A stretch of 64,000 nt of DNA from Tridacna crocea (lineage: Eukaryota > Mollusca > Bivalvia > Cardiida > Cardiidae), in the NCBI GenBank assembly GCA_943736015.1, contig OX031072.1, positions 5,793,501 through 5,857,500 on the forward strand, given 5' to 3'. A program made the position numbers and the translations under genes. Position 1 is the stretch's first letter. Each line of letters starts with the position of its first letter. The notes under the pieces are model-generated. The model was not told where the DNA came from and made no database searches. It worked only from the letters and a program-made list of their open reading frames with translations. Below are positions 1 to 13,800 of the stretch, in pieces.

Positions 1-78
1 CACAAAATTTGATTGGTCATATACTGATATTGGGAAACCCCCAGTGGTTACGACGGTTTTATTTACCCAACTTACTAT

Positions 79-307
79 TTAACCCGTTACCAAACGACTA
101 AATTTAGACTTGTCCAAATTAACTGCATTTGCATACGACAAAATAAACTTGACACAGATGTTGAAACTTGACTTTAGAAGAGTATATAACATTGTAGGAA
201 AAGGAGAAAATGCTGCTTATTAGCATTTTCTCTTTTTCCGACAATGGTTTCAGAAGGCTTCTTCCTCTGGGGTCGTAAAAACCAGGGATTGTTTGGTAAA
301 GGGTTAA
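79..307 (-). mobile_element. HP1 TTAA-hairpin element
   Basis: Complete copy with TTAA at both ends, CCCGTTACCAAACGAC at the left and GGTAAAGGG at the right. The hairpin is slightly degraded (CTGCTTATTAGC centre). Confidence 0.85.
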
Positions 308-566
308 AAAGCATAACAAACACCCATGAAATGATATTAATTGAAAAATAGATTGAAAAGAACTAAGTATTTCTCCATTTTTCGGGTAACCACTAAATTG
401 CATTCTCATTAAGTTATGTAACATTTATAATTTATTAGAAATAAGGTGGGCTTACCAGAGATCGTATATACAAATACATGTATGTACGATGCCTGGGCAA
501 CCAAAGGCTATGGGTGCGGAGTGGTACAGAGTAAGATTTCAATAAGGAGTGGAAAACAAATCTCAG

Positions 567-780
567 TTAACCCTTTACCCCATGAGGCATTTCTATGGTA
601 TCTCTAATTGACCCTAAATGACAGCAAGAATGAAGTTGTTTCTTATGTGTAAATGACACCTTTTGATTGTATAGAAAACATTGTGACAAAAGGTGAAATT
701 GCTCACCTTTTGCCACAGTGTTTTCCAAAGGCTCCTACAAGCAATGCGTAGAAATGAGTATCTATGGAGTAAAGGGTTAA
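567..780 (-). mobile_element. HP2 TTAA-hairpin element
   Basis: TTAA-bounded. The left end is CCCTTTACCCCATGAGGCAT, the right end TCTATGGAGTAAAGGG. The hairpin arm GTGACAAAAGGTGAAATTGC pairs with a shortened second arm. Confidence 0.85.
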
Positions 781-897
781 GCAGGGCACTGCTACGACGT
801 TAAAAATGTTTTACATGATGCATCAATTTTCTGGCTCTTTGTAATCCTGAAATTTCTTTTTTTTTTCCCCCCTATCCTCTGCATACCCTTTTTGTCT

Positions 898-1113
898 TTA
901 ACCCATTACCACACAATCCCTACTTTTGACAACCCTGAGAAAGTAGCATCTAGAAAACATTGTGGGAAAAGGAGAAAATGCTGGTAACCAGCATTTTCTC
1001 CTTTTCCCACAATGTTTTCTACCCTTCCCAAGACAAATTTAAATTCATTTTGTCGTCTGCAAATGCTTACGATTTGGACAAACCTAAAAGTTTGTCGTTT
1101 GGTAATGAGTTAA
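898..1113 (+). mobile_element. HP1 TTAA-hairpin element
   Basis: Complete copy with CCCATTACCACACAATCCC at the left and GTCGTTTGGTAATGAG at the right. The hairpin around 955-1021 is perfect, with GGTAACC at its centre. Confidence 0.92.
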
Positions 1114-1765
1114 TGGTAACATACTTACAACTACGCGGAAGTTATTTCGATTGCACAATGCAGATCTCTTTAAATAGTCAGGTTAGATGCAGTATTTCAT
1201 ACCTATATTAGGGACCGCGCTTAACATTACAACCCCGTGGTAGAAGGCTTAGGAAAATACCCATAGATGGTACACAGCAGTTTCTCTTCTTTTCGCATTG
1301 TTTTCTCCTTCAGTGCTCAAATTTGTCGTCTATAAATGATTCTTATATGGGGAAACAGCATCTATCTGTTGTCTCCTGATAAAGAATAATACATCGATCT
1401 CTCTACTGCTGTTTGTGGTTTAGTTCCTACCTGTCACGGTTCTGTAGTTTTGAAAGGACTCAACAAAACTAACGCAGGTATCGTTTGAACAATAAAAATT
1501 GGTAAAAATAAACCCGCCATTATGGTCAAGGCTTAAATTTAAACAAACGCTCTTTAGACCCCATTTTCAACTTTTTGAGCATCGGAAATCTATGTGAAAA
1601 TTTTTGAATTTTTACCGAGGAAAAAAAGTGACCTTTTTCATCCATTTGAAGAGTTACAACTGAATATGTCGGAATTGTATAAAATGTTTAAATGAAGATT
1701 AAAGTTTAATACAGTATTAAAAAAACTGGATTTAGCAGCAATACTGGATTAGAAAAAAAACGGAA

Positions 1766-1838
1766 ATGACTATCAAGACAACTATTTTGTTGTTTTTGGG
1801 ATATGTCATTTCTTCCAATGCACAAATAATCTCTTTCG
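1766..1838 (+). CDS. Cont: Contactin exon 1: start codon and signal peptide
   Basis: The ATG at 1766 opens MTIKTTILLFLGYVISSNA followed by QIISF. This has a basic start, a hydrophobic core and small residues before a likely cleavage after Ala19. The donor is GTAAGT at 1839 and the exon ends in phase 1, which joins perfectly to the lectin exon at 18591 through a Gly codon. It lies 16.7 kb from exon 2, so the link rests on frame and signal-peptide logic only. Transcript data could show another first exon. The sequence upstream (about 1570-1765) is AT-rich and would hold the 5'UTR; I see no convincing core promoter. Confidence 0.7.
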
Positions 1839-4800
1839 GTAAGTAAGAAAAACTTTTTTCTCTGTTCATTTTTTTATTCGATGGGGCTTGACTTTAACAA
1901 ATCTAAACTCTGTCCTTTTAGTATTTTAGTATTTTTCCCAGACAGCAAATAAATTAGTTAAGTCGTCAGAGACTTTTTAAACAATAAATGATCACCTTAG
2001 TTCTGTTTGAGACAGTAAATAAATTAATAGATAAATAGATAAATAAATAAATAAAAATTATTTATAAAACTGACTTAGAAAACAAATAAATTTATATGAT
2101 CAGGGGAAAGGAACTGTACGGCAGTGCATGCAATGCATGGCAATGACGATTTTTAAACATTTAACAGTTGCAAAATGAATTAAAAAAAAAAAAAATCCAG
2201 CAAAGAGTGAAAAAAGTAGTTCTTTTACTTGGAAAAAATATCATTCCATCTCACATTTCACATTCAAGAACAGAAAGCGTGGTTCTGCGAGTCTGATCAT
2301 AGTCTACACTGTCAGCAAAAGGCTTTTTTTGTCACGCGCTTGTCAATTTCAGGATTACGGAAAGCTTATCATAGTTTATTTACTAGTAATTTGGATTGAA
2401 GATTTTCTCATTACACAGTTTTTTATGTTTAAATGTTACATAACCGTGAAAAGTAAAATTTGAAGAAAACCTTTTAGCCCTTAAATCTTTACCAAACAAC
2501 AATATTTTAGGTTAGTCCAAATCGAAAGCATTTGCAGACGACAAAATAAAAGTTGCTGAAAGTTTGAAATTTGTTTTGTGAAGGATAGAAAACATTGTGG
2601 GAAAAGGAGAAAATGCTGGTTAGCAGCATTTTCTCCTTTTGCCATAATGTTTTCCAAAGGCCTCTTTCAGTCTCAGGGTCGTCAAAAGTAGGGATTGTGT
2701 GGTAATGGGTTAAAGTGTTATACGGGACTTTCTGACTTGTGGACACTGTAGATCAAGATCAGGCTGCACCTAACGTGCAGTCTGATCTTTGGTTCTACAC
2801 TCTCTGATACGAAGATACTTTTTCTCCCGAATAATGACCTATGAAATAACAACTAGGTATATATTGTTTTAAATTTCGGCTTAAAAATTTCGTAAATGTA
2901 ATTTATACAGCAGGATGGGAGTTATTCGACTCTGACCTGACAATAAAATATTACACTCGACCATAATAAAGGTACTCATAAGCAACAAGATGATTATGAT
3001 GGGAAAGTGTGAAGAAAACATTGTCGTAAAAGGAGAAAATGCTTTTTTCCCACGGTTCTTAACTCATTACCAAACGACAATATTTTAGTCTTGTCCAATT
3101 CGAAAGCATTTGAAATTTGTATTGTGAAGAGTAAAAACATTGTGGGAAAAGGAGAAAATGATGGTTACCAGCATTTTCTCCTTTTCCCATAATGTTTTCC
3201 AAAGGCCTCTTTCTCAGGGTCGCCAAAAGTAGGGATTGTGTGGTAATGGGTTAAAGTGTTATACGGGACTGACTTGTGGACACTGTAGGACAAGATCAGG
3301 CTGCATTCAACGTGCAGTCTGATCCTTGGTTCTACACTCTCCGATACGAAGATACTTTTTCTCCCCAAAAATGACCTTTGACATAACAACTATATTGTTT
3401 TAAATTTCGGCTTGAAAATTTCGTAAATGTAATTTATACAGCAGGATGGGAGATATTCGACTCTGACCTGACAATAAAATATTACACTCGACCATAATAA
3501 AGGTACTCATAGGCAACAAGATTATTGCAGCCTATATGATGGGAAAGGGTGAAGAAAACGTTGTCGTAAAAGGAGAAAATGTTTTTTTCCCACGGTTCTT
3601 AACTCATTACCAAACGACAATATTTTAGTCTTGTCCAAATCGAAAGCATTTGTAGACGATAAAATAAAAGTGGCTGAAAATTTGAAAGTTGTATTGTGAA
3701 GAGTAGAAAATATTGTTGGAAAAGGAGAAAATGCTGGTTACCAGCATTTTCTCCTTTTCCCACAAGGTTTTCTCAAGCTCCGTTCTTAGGGTCGTCAAAA
3801 GTAGGGATTGTATGGTAATGGGTTAAAAATCGAGATGGCTGATAATGGTGTATATAGTGAGCAGCTTCATTGTTTGTAATGTTGTTCGTGTAAGACAGTG
3901 GCGTTTAGTGTTAGATGTCGGCCTCTCACACGAGTTGTTCTGGGTTCAAATCCCGACGGATGAGCGGGATCAAGCTTTGGAACTGCTCACACCAGCTCGC
4001 AAGTACTAGTTAAGGTTTTCGCGAACCAACCATCGAGTGATTTATATATATATAACTGTTGTGAAGAATTCTTCTCATGATAGATGTAAGCTAAAATATG
4101 TTAAACTCATTACAAAACAACAAAATATTTGGCTTGTCCAGATCGAAAGCATTTGCAGACGACAAAATGAAAGTGACTGAAAATTTGAAATTGTTTTGTG
4201 AAGGGTAGAAAACATTGTGGGAAAAGGAGAAAATGCCGGTTACCAGCATTTTCTCCTTTTCCCACAATGTTTTCAAAACGTTTTCTGTCTCAGTTAAAAG
4301 TTGATCCTCTCACTTGGAGAGAGAGAGAGAGAGAGAGAGGCATATTTACTGCTGGTTGAAAAGGCCTTTAACCCTTTTCCAAACGACATATTTTTGGACT
4401 AGACCAAATTGAAAGCATTTGCAGACGACAATTCAACTCCTGCTGAAAAGGTTATTTCTGTCGATGATAGGGTAGAAAACATTGTGGGAAAAGTAGAAAA
4501 TGCTGGTTACCAGCATTTTCTCCTTTCCCCACAATGTTTACAAAAGGCTTCTATTCCAGACCCGTAAAAACCAGGGATTGTTTGGGAAAGGGTTAAAAAC
4601 AGGGTCGGAAAAAGGAGAAAATGACGGTCCTGGATATTTCCTCTTGATTCAACCATGTTTTACACCATTTCAACGACAAACCCTACCATTTTATACATAT
4701 TTTACTTCGTCGTTTATACTTGCTTCCAATTTGTGAAAGTCTAAAATTTTGTCGTCTGCTTATTAACCCATTACCACACAATCCCTACTATTGACGCCCC

Positions 4801-7800
4801 TGAGAAAGAAGCCTTTTGAAAACACTGTCGGAAAAGGAGAAAATGCTGGTAACCAGCATTTTCTCCCTTTCCCACAGTGTTTTCTACCCATCCCAGATCA
4901 AATTTCAATTTTTCAGTCACCTTTATTTTGTCGTCTGCAAATGCTTTTAATTTGAACCAGTCTAAAATTTTGTCGTGTGGTAAAGAGTTAACCCTTTACC
5001 ACACAATGCCGACTTTAGACGCCCCTAAACCAGCATTTTCTCCTTTTCCCACAATGTTTAACTACTCTGTCAAAGAAAACTTACACCATTTGAGCCACAC
5101 TGAAATTGTCGTGTGCAAGTGCTTTCAATTTGGACAAGGCTAAAATTTTGTCGTCTGGTAAAGGGTTAATGAGTTTTAACTCATTACCAAACGACAAAAT
5201 TTTAAGTTTGTCCAAATCGAAAGCATTTGCAGACGACAAAATAAAAGTGACTGAAAATTTGAAATTTGTTTTATGAAAGGTAGAAAACATTGTGGGAAAA
5301 GGAGAAAATGCTGGTTACCAGCATTTTCTCCTTTTCCCAAAATGTTTTCTAAAGGCTTCTGTCTCAGAGGCGTCAAAAGTAGGGATTGTGTGGTAATGGG
5401 TTAAGTCTTACAAAATTGTTCCTGTCTAACACCCTAGCCTGTCTTTTTGTTAAGTATATGGGTCAATACAAGATTTGACTTCGTTCTATTGTTGCACCAT
5501 TATTGACTTTTGTAAAACCTGCATATGCAATAGTGATATGATCAATGTTCATTAAGGTTATTTTTGTATACTGTGTTAATTAGTACGAATGAGACAAAGG
5601 ACGAACAAAACGGAAGTTCGGTCTATTCTTAACCACACAATCACGAGTTTTAACGACCCTGTAGGAAAAGCCTTTTGAAAAAAATATTGGGAACCAGCAT
5701 TTTCTCCTTTCCCCACAATGTTTTCTACTCCATTAAAGACAATTTTCATCGTTTAAATAACATTTTAATTGTAGTCTGCAAATGTTTTTAATTCGGAATA
5801 GTCTAAATTTTTGTCTTGTGGTCAAGATTTAAAATACTGTAACACTATGAAAAGCGGAAAAGCGGTTACTAACTATGTTAATCATTTTCCAGATAACCTG
5901 TGTTGTAAACGGTTGACATGGGGGTCTTTTGAAAACAGTTAACGCGGCCAGTATTTTCTCCTTTTCCCTTAATGTTTTCTAACATCTCAAAGGGGAAACT
6001 CCAATATTGGAGCCATAATTAATTTCTGAAACGTCGAGGGAAAAGTAGAAAACTTATGCTTTAACTCCTTACCACAAAATCTGTTTTCGACCCTTAAAAA
6101 GGGCCTTGAAAACATAGTAGGAAAAGGAGAAAATGCTGGTAACCAGCATTTTCTCCTTTTCCCTCATTGTTTTCTACCCTATCAATAAACATTTTAAACA
6201 TCAATAAACAAATTGTACCATTTGAGCAACACTGAACTTGTCGTCTGCAAATGCTTTCAATTTAGACAGAACTAAAATTTTGTCGTCTGTTAAAGGCTTA
6301 CTGAAGATGTATGAAACTTTTGTCTCATATTTCACAAGTCGTCTGCTGGAAAATTGTTTCTTGGAGGATTGAATTTAATGATGCCAAAGTGGTCTTAGCG
6401 ATAAAGCGGTCTGAACCGATTACTTTTACCCTTTTCCAAACGACAAAATTTTGGACTTAACCAAATTGAATGCGTTTGCAGACGACAAATACAGTGTAAT
6501 GAAAATAATAATTTTTGTCGGTGAAAGGGTAGAAAATATTGTTTGAAAAGGAGAAAATGCTAGTTACCAGCATTTTCCCTTTTTCATATAGTGTTTTCAA
6601 AAGCCTTCTTTCCCAGTATCGTAAAAAAAAAAACCAAGGATTGTTTGGGAAAGTGTTAAGGCCTATATTTTCAGACGTCATCAAATTCTTAGACTGATTC
6701 TCAATGTTCTATTTTCAAACTATAGTCCAACTTCTCTTTGCGTACTTAAAACTATACCAGTCTTTGCTAACTATATATGGAAAAGGAAAGTAAAAACGCA
6801 CCTTCACAATACATGATGCATAAAACAATTAAAAAACATTTAATTAAAACTTTTAAAAAACATTCCCGCGTTTTAACGATTATAGTGAAGATATTTTTGA
6901 AAATGCTGTTGGAAAATGAGAAATTGCTGGTTTCTAAGAATAGGAACAATCGTTTGTACATAACACGTTTTTCGATTGAGTCTGTTTCAAAAATTCCGTT
7001 TCTGGGCACACGTGAAATGGTGCAGTATACGCTCTGATATAACCAAATACTGTTGATAGTGTCTTTTAACCCATTACCAGACGACAATATTTTAGGCTTG
7101 TCCAAATTGAAAGCAATTGCAGATGACAAAATAAAAGTGACTGAAAATTTAAAATTTGTTTTGTGAAGGGTAGAAAACATCGTGGGAAAAGGAGAAAATG
7201 CTGGTTACCAGCATTTTCTCCTTTTCCCACTATGTTTTCTAAAGGCTTCTTTTTCAGGGCCGCCAAAAGTATGGATTGTGTGGTAATGGATTAACAAATG
7301 ACAAATTAAGTCTTATCCAAATTGAAAGCATATGTAAACGACAAGTCATATGTTGGTCAAATGACATGATTTGCCATTGATAGAATAGAACAAAAAATGT
7401 TGGGGGAAAAGGAGAAAGTGCTGGTAAGCAGCATTTTCTCCTTTTCCCACTATTTTTTCGAAAGCTATTTTCTTCAGATTCGTTCAGTTTTTCTGCCATA
7501 GATCTAGCTGTTATAAAAAAAAAGTAAACAGTCTGATATTTTTGACTACCTGAATCTACCATAGGGGTGATTACCGTGTCAGAAGTTGTAACAAAATACT
7601 CTTTCCTCTGTTCTTTCGTAATATTGTTGCAATTGAAAAGCATAATAGCCTTGAAGGACTCAGTGGCTAAACTGGACAATATCGGTCCAAACTAGAGATG
7701 AAGATAAAAGGAAGCAGGAGGAAAAAAGCATCTGGACAATGGTATCGCCTCACACATCAAAGGTTCATGGTTCGAGTACCATTATTGGCTGGATCAATCT

Positions 7801-10800
7801 TTTGAACCAAGCAGATCGAGACATGAGTTCCGGTTTAAAACTCCCAACAAAACGACAAAATTTTAGACATGTCCAAATTAGAAGCATTGGCAGACAAAAA
7901 GTTAGAGGTTGCCCAAATGACCGGATTTGATTTTGATGGCAAAGAAAACATTTTAGAGGAAAAGGAGAAAATGCTGGTTACCAGCATTATCTCCTTTTCC
8001 ACAATGTTTTCAAAAGTCTTCTTCTTCGTGGTCTTTAAAAGACGAGGATGAGTGGTAAAAGTTTGTGGTTCCCAGGACGCAATCGTCAAGAGAAGTTGAT
8101 CGAAGTTGTAGAAGCTTGTTCGTTTAAATTGAATTAATAAATCAATGGAAAGAAGTAATATTGTTGAAGATTGATACCAGTCTTGAGTTGTTTAAAAATT
8201 TTGGTTTGGAAAAGGAGCACCTGTCTAGTTTAAGTTTGTCTGTCTGTCTCATAATCACTCTCTTATGAAAGCAGTTCGGGTTGAGAAAGGAGCGTTATAT
8301 AAAGAAACCACATTGTTCAAAATTTAGTAGCATATACCCAAACCAATGTTTTATTAAACTGTGTACAAAGACTCATGTATTGGTCATTGCTCTTGTTGAC
8401 CTTCGGTCAAATCTAATCTGTTCAGTGATGCAGAAAGACAATGACCAATATTTAAATAGCTGATCTTGTGTACATGTAGTCCAGTTTTATAGATTTTTTT
8501 CCAACTCAGATGTTCATTTTTACTTTTAGACTTAAGATTTTAAGCATATTCAGAGTGAGCGAAATCCAAATATTAAAAAGAAAAAAACCTCAAGTGCTAA
8601 ATACTGGGGAAAAAAGAAAACTACCAAACGTATTATTATCTCGTGGGAGCTAGATATTAAAAAAAGCACATGTCACTTCAGTGCCACCGTAACTGGCTCA
8701 CAGTACAGAATTTCCTTTTGGAAATCTTAACTCGTAAGCTATAGATGTTGACATGAACTACAAAAAAATGTTACTGCTCGAGTAAGGTCGATCTTCTTAA
8801 AACTAGCTTGGACCGGATCGGACTTATAACCGCATTGGCATTTGTATTCAACCTTGTAGGCCTACACATCAACTAAATTTTATCTTTTTCAAGGCCGCTT
8901 ATTCCATATTTGCCAGTTTTTCTGTGCTTTCATTGTTTCATTCTTGGCGAAATGATAACGTTCCTTGTGACTTCATTCTGTGGAACTGTCTGAAGTCGTT
9001 TGGTACCATGAACCCAAGGCCAACGGACACAATCTTATCAAACCTTAAATTGCTAAGAGCGACTCACAAAGCGTGCAGTCTGATCTTTGATCTACACTGT
9101 CCGTTAAGAAGATATTTAAAAAAATAACAAACAAATAGTCGATCACGAAATAATCATTTTAGGCTGAAATGACACAATTTGGGTTTTAACTATGAGCTGA
9201 ACTCTTTACCACACAACAAAGTCTTAGACTGCTCCAAATTGAGAGCATTAGCAGACGACAAAATTACGGTTACTCGAAAATTGAAATTCGTTTTTGGAAA
9301 GTTAGAAAACATTGTTGGAAAAGGAGAAAATGCTGGTTACCAGCATTTTCTCCTTTTTTCCCACAATGTTTTCAAAAGACTTCTTTCACTAAGTCGTGAA
9401 AGAGTTGGTAGGACTTGTGGTCCAACCCAATATCAGCTCATGTGAAAATAAATCTGTTTAAAATGAACCTGGCTTCTCTGAAACATTAAGAGAGAAGTTA
9501 GGAAGTATAAACTTGTATAAATGTTCTCAACTGTTTCAAAGAGCTAGTACAAAACAAGGGAGCCTCTGTAGGCCAAGCATCTTGAAGACGTGATAAATCA
9601 TTGAATTGAAGTTTTGAAGTGAATAATGCAATTCAAGCAGATTTACCTTTTTCTGTAAAAATGTATGAGTATTGACCTTAAACTGATTGTCTACTCAATA
9701 AAACTTTTAACTATTGTCTGAACATATGCAAGATTTATCGCTCTGGCTGTCTTATTATCCACAGTTATCTTGTTAATACTCTGAAACCGTCTTAAAATAA
9801 AATTTTGTATCTTGTATCACAACAGAAAATAATCAAAGCGTTGAGAACCCTGAAGTGGTATTTGTCTAGGAAGCCGTTGTGTGGAATAAATAGTTTGAAA
9901 GAAAAAGAGAGATATTATTAAAACATTGGCTTAAAAGTCAAGCAACTAAGCAAATGAATACCTTTCTGGTTGAAGGGAGAGTAATCATGACAATGTTAGA
10001 GTTATTTGTGTACTGGTGGTCATAAAAAGGAATCATGAGTAACGTCCCTTGACAGTATGATGCATGATGGATACAGAGAGAAATGATGTAAATATATCGA
10101 ATGAAGTTAAGTTTGTACCTGAAAACTATGATTTGAAATGTCTTCAGCCGTTAACATTTTAAAAATCCCAACATTAAAATCATTTATTTCGATCTATAAA
10201 ATTTTAATGTTCATGCTCATTCAAATCAGGGATCTTATATAAGATCCCTGTTCAAATGGAATAGCACCCAATTATAGGATGAATAAGCCATTGGACGAAC
10301 TGGTTTTGGAACGAAAAAGCCCAGGACTAAGCGATGGGTATACAAATTTTGTATCATTGCGCTTATAGATGGCTATGAGCGACTGCAGCTATTTTTAATA
10401 AAAAAATAGTATTTCCACAATTGATGGCCTCAACCATTGTATTTTAACATGCCATTTCGAATTACATATCTGAGTGCTACCGGAAAACTCATTTGCCTCA
10501 GAAAAACTGAGTTTAATTGGATTTATTTCCTTCAGCTTGGCACAAAGCACGATACATGATCTTCAAAATTCAATATTGAATTCATAGTGGTATTGTCTTG
10601 GACGAATACCACAAAAATGTAATAAATGTAATAAACAAACATTTTAACTTGAAACTTTTTTTCTTTGACACCACTGAATTTTCCATCGAAATTGGTCGAG
10701 TTAAACCCGCCTCCCCCCCCTTCCCGAAATTATTTCTGTGCTTATGTGGGAAGGTTAATTGTTTCTCTATTGACTGACCCCAAAAAGCGTCGAACTGGGA

Positions 10801-13800
10801 ACCTCAAAGGATTGCTGACCATGAAAGGGTCCCTGTTTTTGAAGCGTTTCGGCGTAGTACTTTTCTTTTTCTTTGCTGGTATCTACCAGTATTTGCTATT
10901 TCAAAATGCTGGAGTTTTCTTTTTGTGTAGTGACGAGATTTTTTACATTAAACACATCTGTAGTAGAAACTGTGCGAGGGCAATGCGTTCGATTATACAG
11001 TCACATTTTCGAATGCAATCGCATGCATAACAAAATATTTGGGATCCCTTTTTGGTTCACGAGTACGGATTTCTCGCAAGAGTAGGCCTGCCTACTTTGG
11101 TCTTCTTGGGTTAAGTCAACCTCGATTAATCCCATGCAAGAAGACTTTTGAAAATATGGTAACCAGTATTTTCTCCTTTTCCAAAGATATTTTTCTACGC
11201 TGCCACACACGCACCCACAACAAACCTCAACCGATTTGGAGTTCATTTTATCGTCTGCAAATACTTTCAATTTGCGCAAGCGTAAAATTTTGCCGTCTGG
11301 CAAAGAAGTAGAAGCTTAGTTATAAATTTTTTGCGCAAGGTTCATGAAAGAGAATACTCCCTTTGATGAAGACTTCAATAAACTTCTTGAAGAAAACTTG
11401 TAAATCTGTAAATGCTTGACAATTTATCCCTCTTTCACCTCATGCACTTCTTGAAGACTGTTGTAAATCTGCGAACACTTAACGAAAGGTCGGACGTTTT
11501 GGCGACAATATGGGGATTTTTTTTTGAAAACAATGTGGAAAAAGGAGACATGTTGGTGACCAGCATTGTCTCCTTTTCCCACATTGTTTTCAATCCCAAT
11601 CTGAGAACTTAAGGTAATTTTTGCCAATTTCAAGTTTAAAGATTAATTATCGTTCGCAGATGTTTTGATTTTTGAACAGTTTAAAAGTTGAAGTGTTGGA
11701 AAAGGTTAATGTCGCTAATTTATACCCCTTCAAAGCACTCGGTACATGAAAAAAATAAGATACAGAATTTTTCTGTCTGTTTATGATCTGTCTCTCTTTC
11801 TCTCCAACCAATCAACTAACAGCAACCTGCCGATCAGTCGATTATTTTGCTGTCCTAAAATGCCTTAACACCCGCCCGCTCTCTCTCTCTCCCAGATTTT
11901 CCAAAATTATTACTGCAATATTTAGGTTCAGTTTAATGTACTAAGAGCGAACCTGAAACTCTTCGATTGTGAAGATAATATTGCCGGTCCTAGTTACCAT
12001 AGGCGGGCAAAGTTCGAACCTGGGTTATTTTGTTGCTTAAATGCACAAGATATTAGACTTGTCCAGGGTTTAAAGGTGGCCCTTCAGATTTTGGGACGAA
12101 AATTGTACAAAAATACAAAAAAAAAATCATCCTTATACTCCCAGAGCCTTTTAATTTTCATTCATAAAACCCAGTAGTCGAACATCGTCCGACAACACGA
12201 GAAATTAGAGATTTACTACAGCCCAGGTCGACACCGACGGGAGACACGTTCTATTTTTAGATGATCAATTCGCTCATTTACATACAGAAATTATTGATTT
12301 TTGGCGCGAAATCTAAAAATACCTTAAAAGGCTACGTAGCCTTTTAAGGGAATACCATCAAAAAATTTTGTTTTGTAATTTTCTGAATCTTAATTATTGA
12401 TGATATGTATTATTTTTTCATATGAATTTCAGTAATCTATATACATTTTAATTTGGTGAGATGTAAAAGTTCTAAATACCCACCTTTAAAGCGTCTGTGG
12501 CTAAAACTGTACATATGCCCATTTTAAAACATTAGAATACACGGTCCCCAATAAGGCACTTCTATGGTAGGCCTATCTATAATTGATCCTAAATAACACC
12601 AAGGATGAAGCTGTTTCTTATGTGTATATGACATCTTTTGATAGCATAGAAAACAAAAGGTGAAATTGCTTGTCACGAGCAATTTCACCTTTTGCCACAA
12701 TGTTTTCGAAAGGCTTCTACAAGCAATGCGTAGAATGAGTATCTATGGAGTCAGATTCGTTTGAAGAAATGAAAACGTTACATTTGCTGAACGATTGGCA
12801 CTGATAAAGAGTGCAACTATTCACATGTCCAACAGATAGTGTGATAGGTTATATTATGTTTTGTGAGATGTACTAGAGAGAGTATGTGTGTGTGTCACGT
12901 GTCATTTACATTCTTTGTATTATTATATTGTATGACGAAAAACTTTGTTTGAGTCAAATTCATTTATTCATTCATTCATTCATTCATTCATTCATTCATT
13001 CTAACAGAAAACTAAAGTACGAAACCCGTTGCATAATGTGTTCGCCATTATGGTAATACATGACGTTAGAACATGTATGATATCCGATATTCCAGTAGAT
13101 CACTGTGGCAGCCATCACGTGATCTCACCGTCGTCCACCAGTCTCTGCGGATGATGTTTCATGTTACAATGGGGTATCGAGTCAACATGTCATTAAGAAT
13201 TCAAGGTCATTTATAACTATTTTATTTTCATTATTTAGGTTGAAAGGTCGATCGAGGGTCATTAGGCTACGGGTAAATTGTTCTTTAACTGTCACCTGGC
13301 AAAATCACGCTGTAATTCCCATTCGGTGAATTCTTGCATTGTGACCTAAAGCTCCAGAAAGATGGAGTGATTTTGATATCAAAGTTAAAAAATATTTTTC
13401 TCCCCTACACTTTATGTTATGGGCACTCATCAGAATTGTCTCGATGAGACGATTCTAATGAGTACCCACAACATAGGGTTTTGAAGAGAAATATTGGATT
13501 CTAAATACCATCACTCCCTTATATCATCTGGAGGTGTCTGTTAAGTATTCAGAGATCTGATTGTTTCTCCTTTTAGAGGATTTCCTCTCTTTAAACCTGA
13601 AAGTGAAAGTCCACAACCGCCCTAGCCTGGCATTCAGGCCGTGCATTTAGTCATTCTAATAAATAAGGTACACAACAACAGCAAAGTCACAGAAACATGT
13701 TTTGTTATTTATCCTTCTGAAATACAGGCGTTAAATAGACATTCAGAACATTGAGAACACAGGTGAAATCCAGGAAATACATGAATTTGTGAGCTGTCGC

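Noticed and set aside
10665-11030. 121-codon open frame with a Pro run and hydrophobic stretch
   Set aside because: No family resemblance, and overlapping frames on both strands are equally open.
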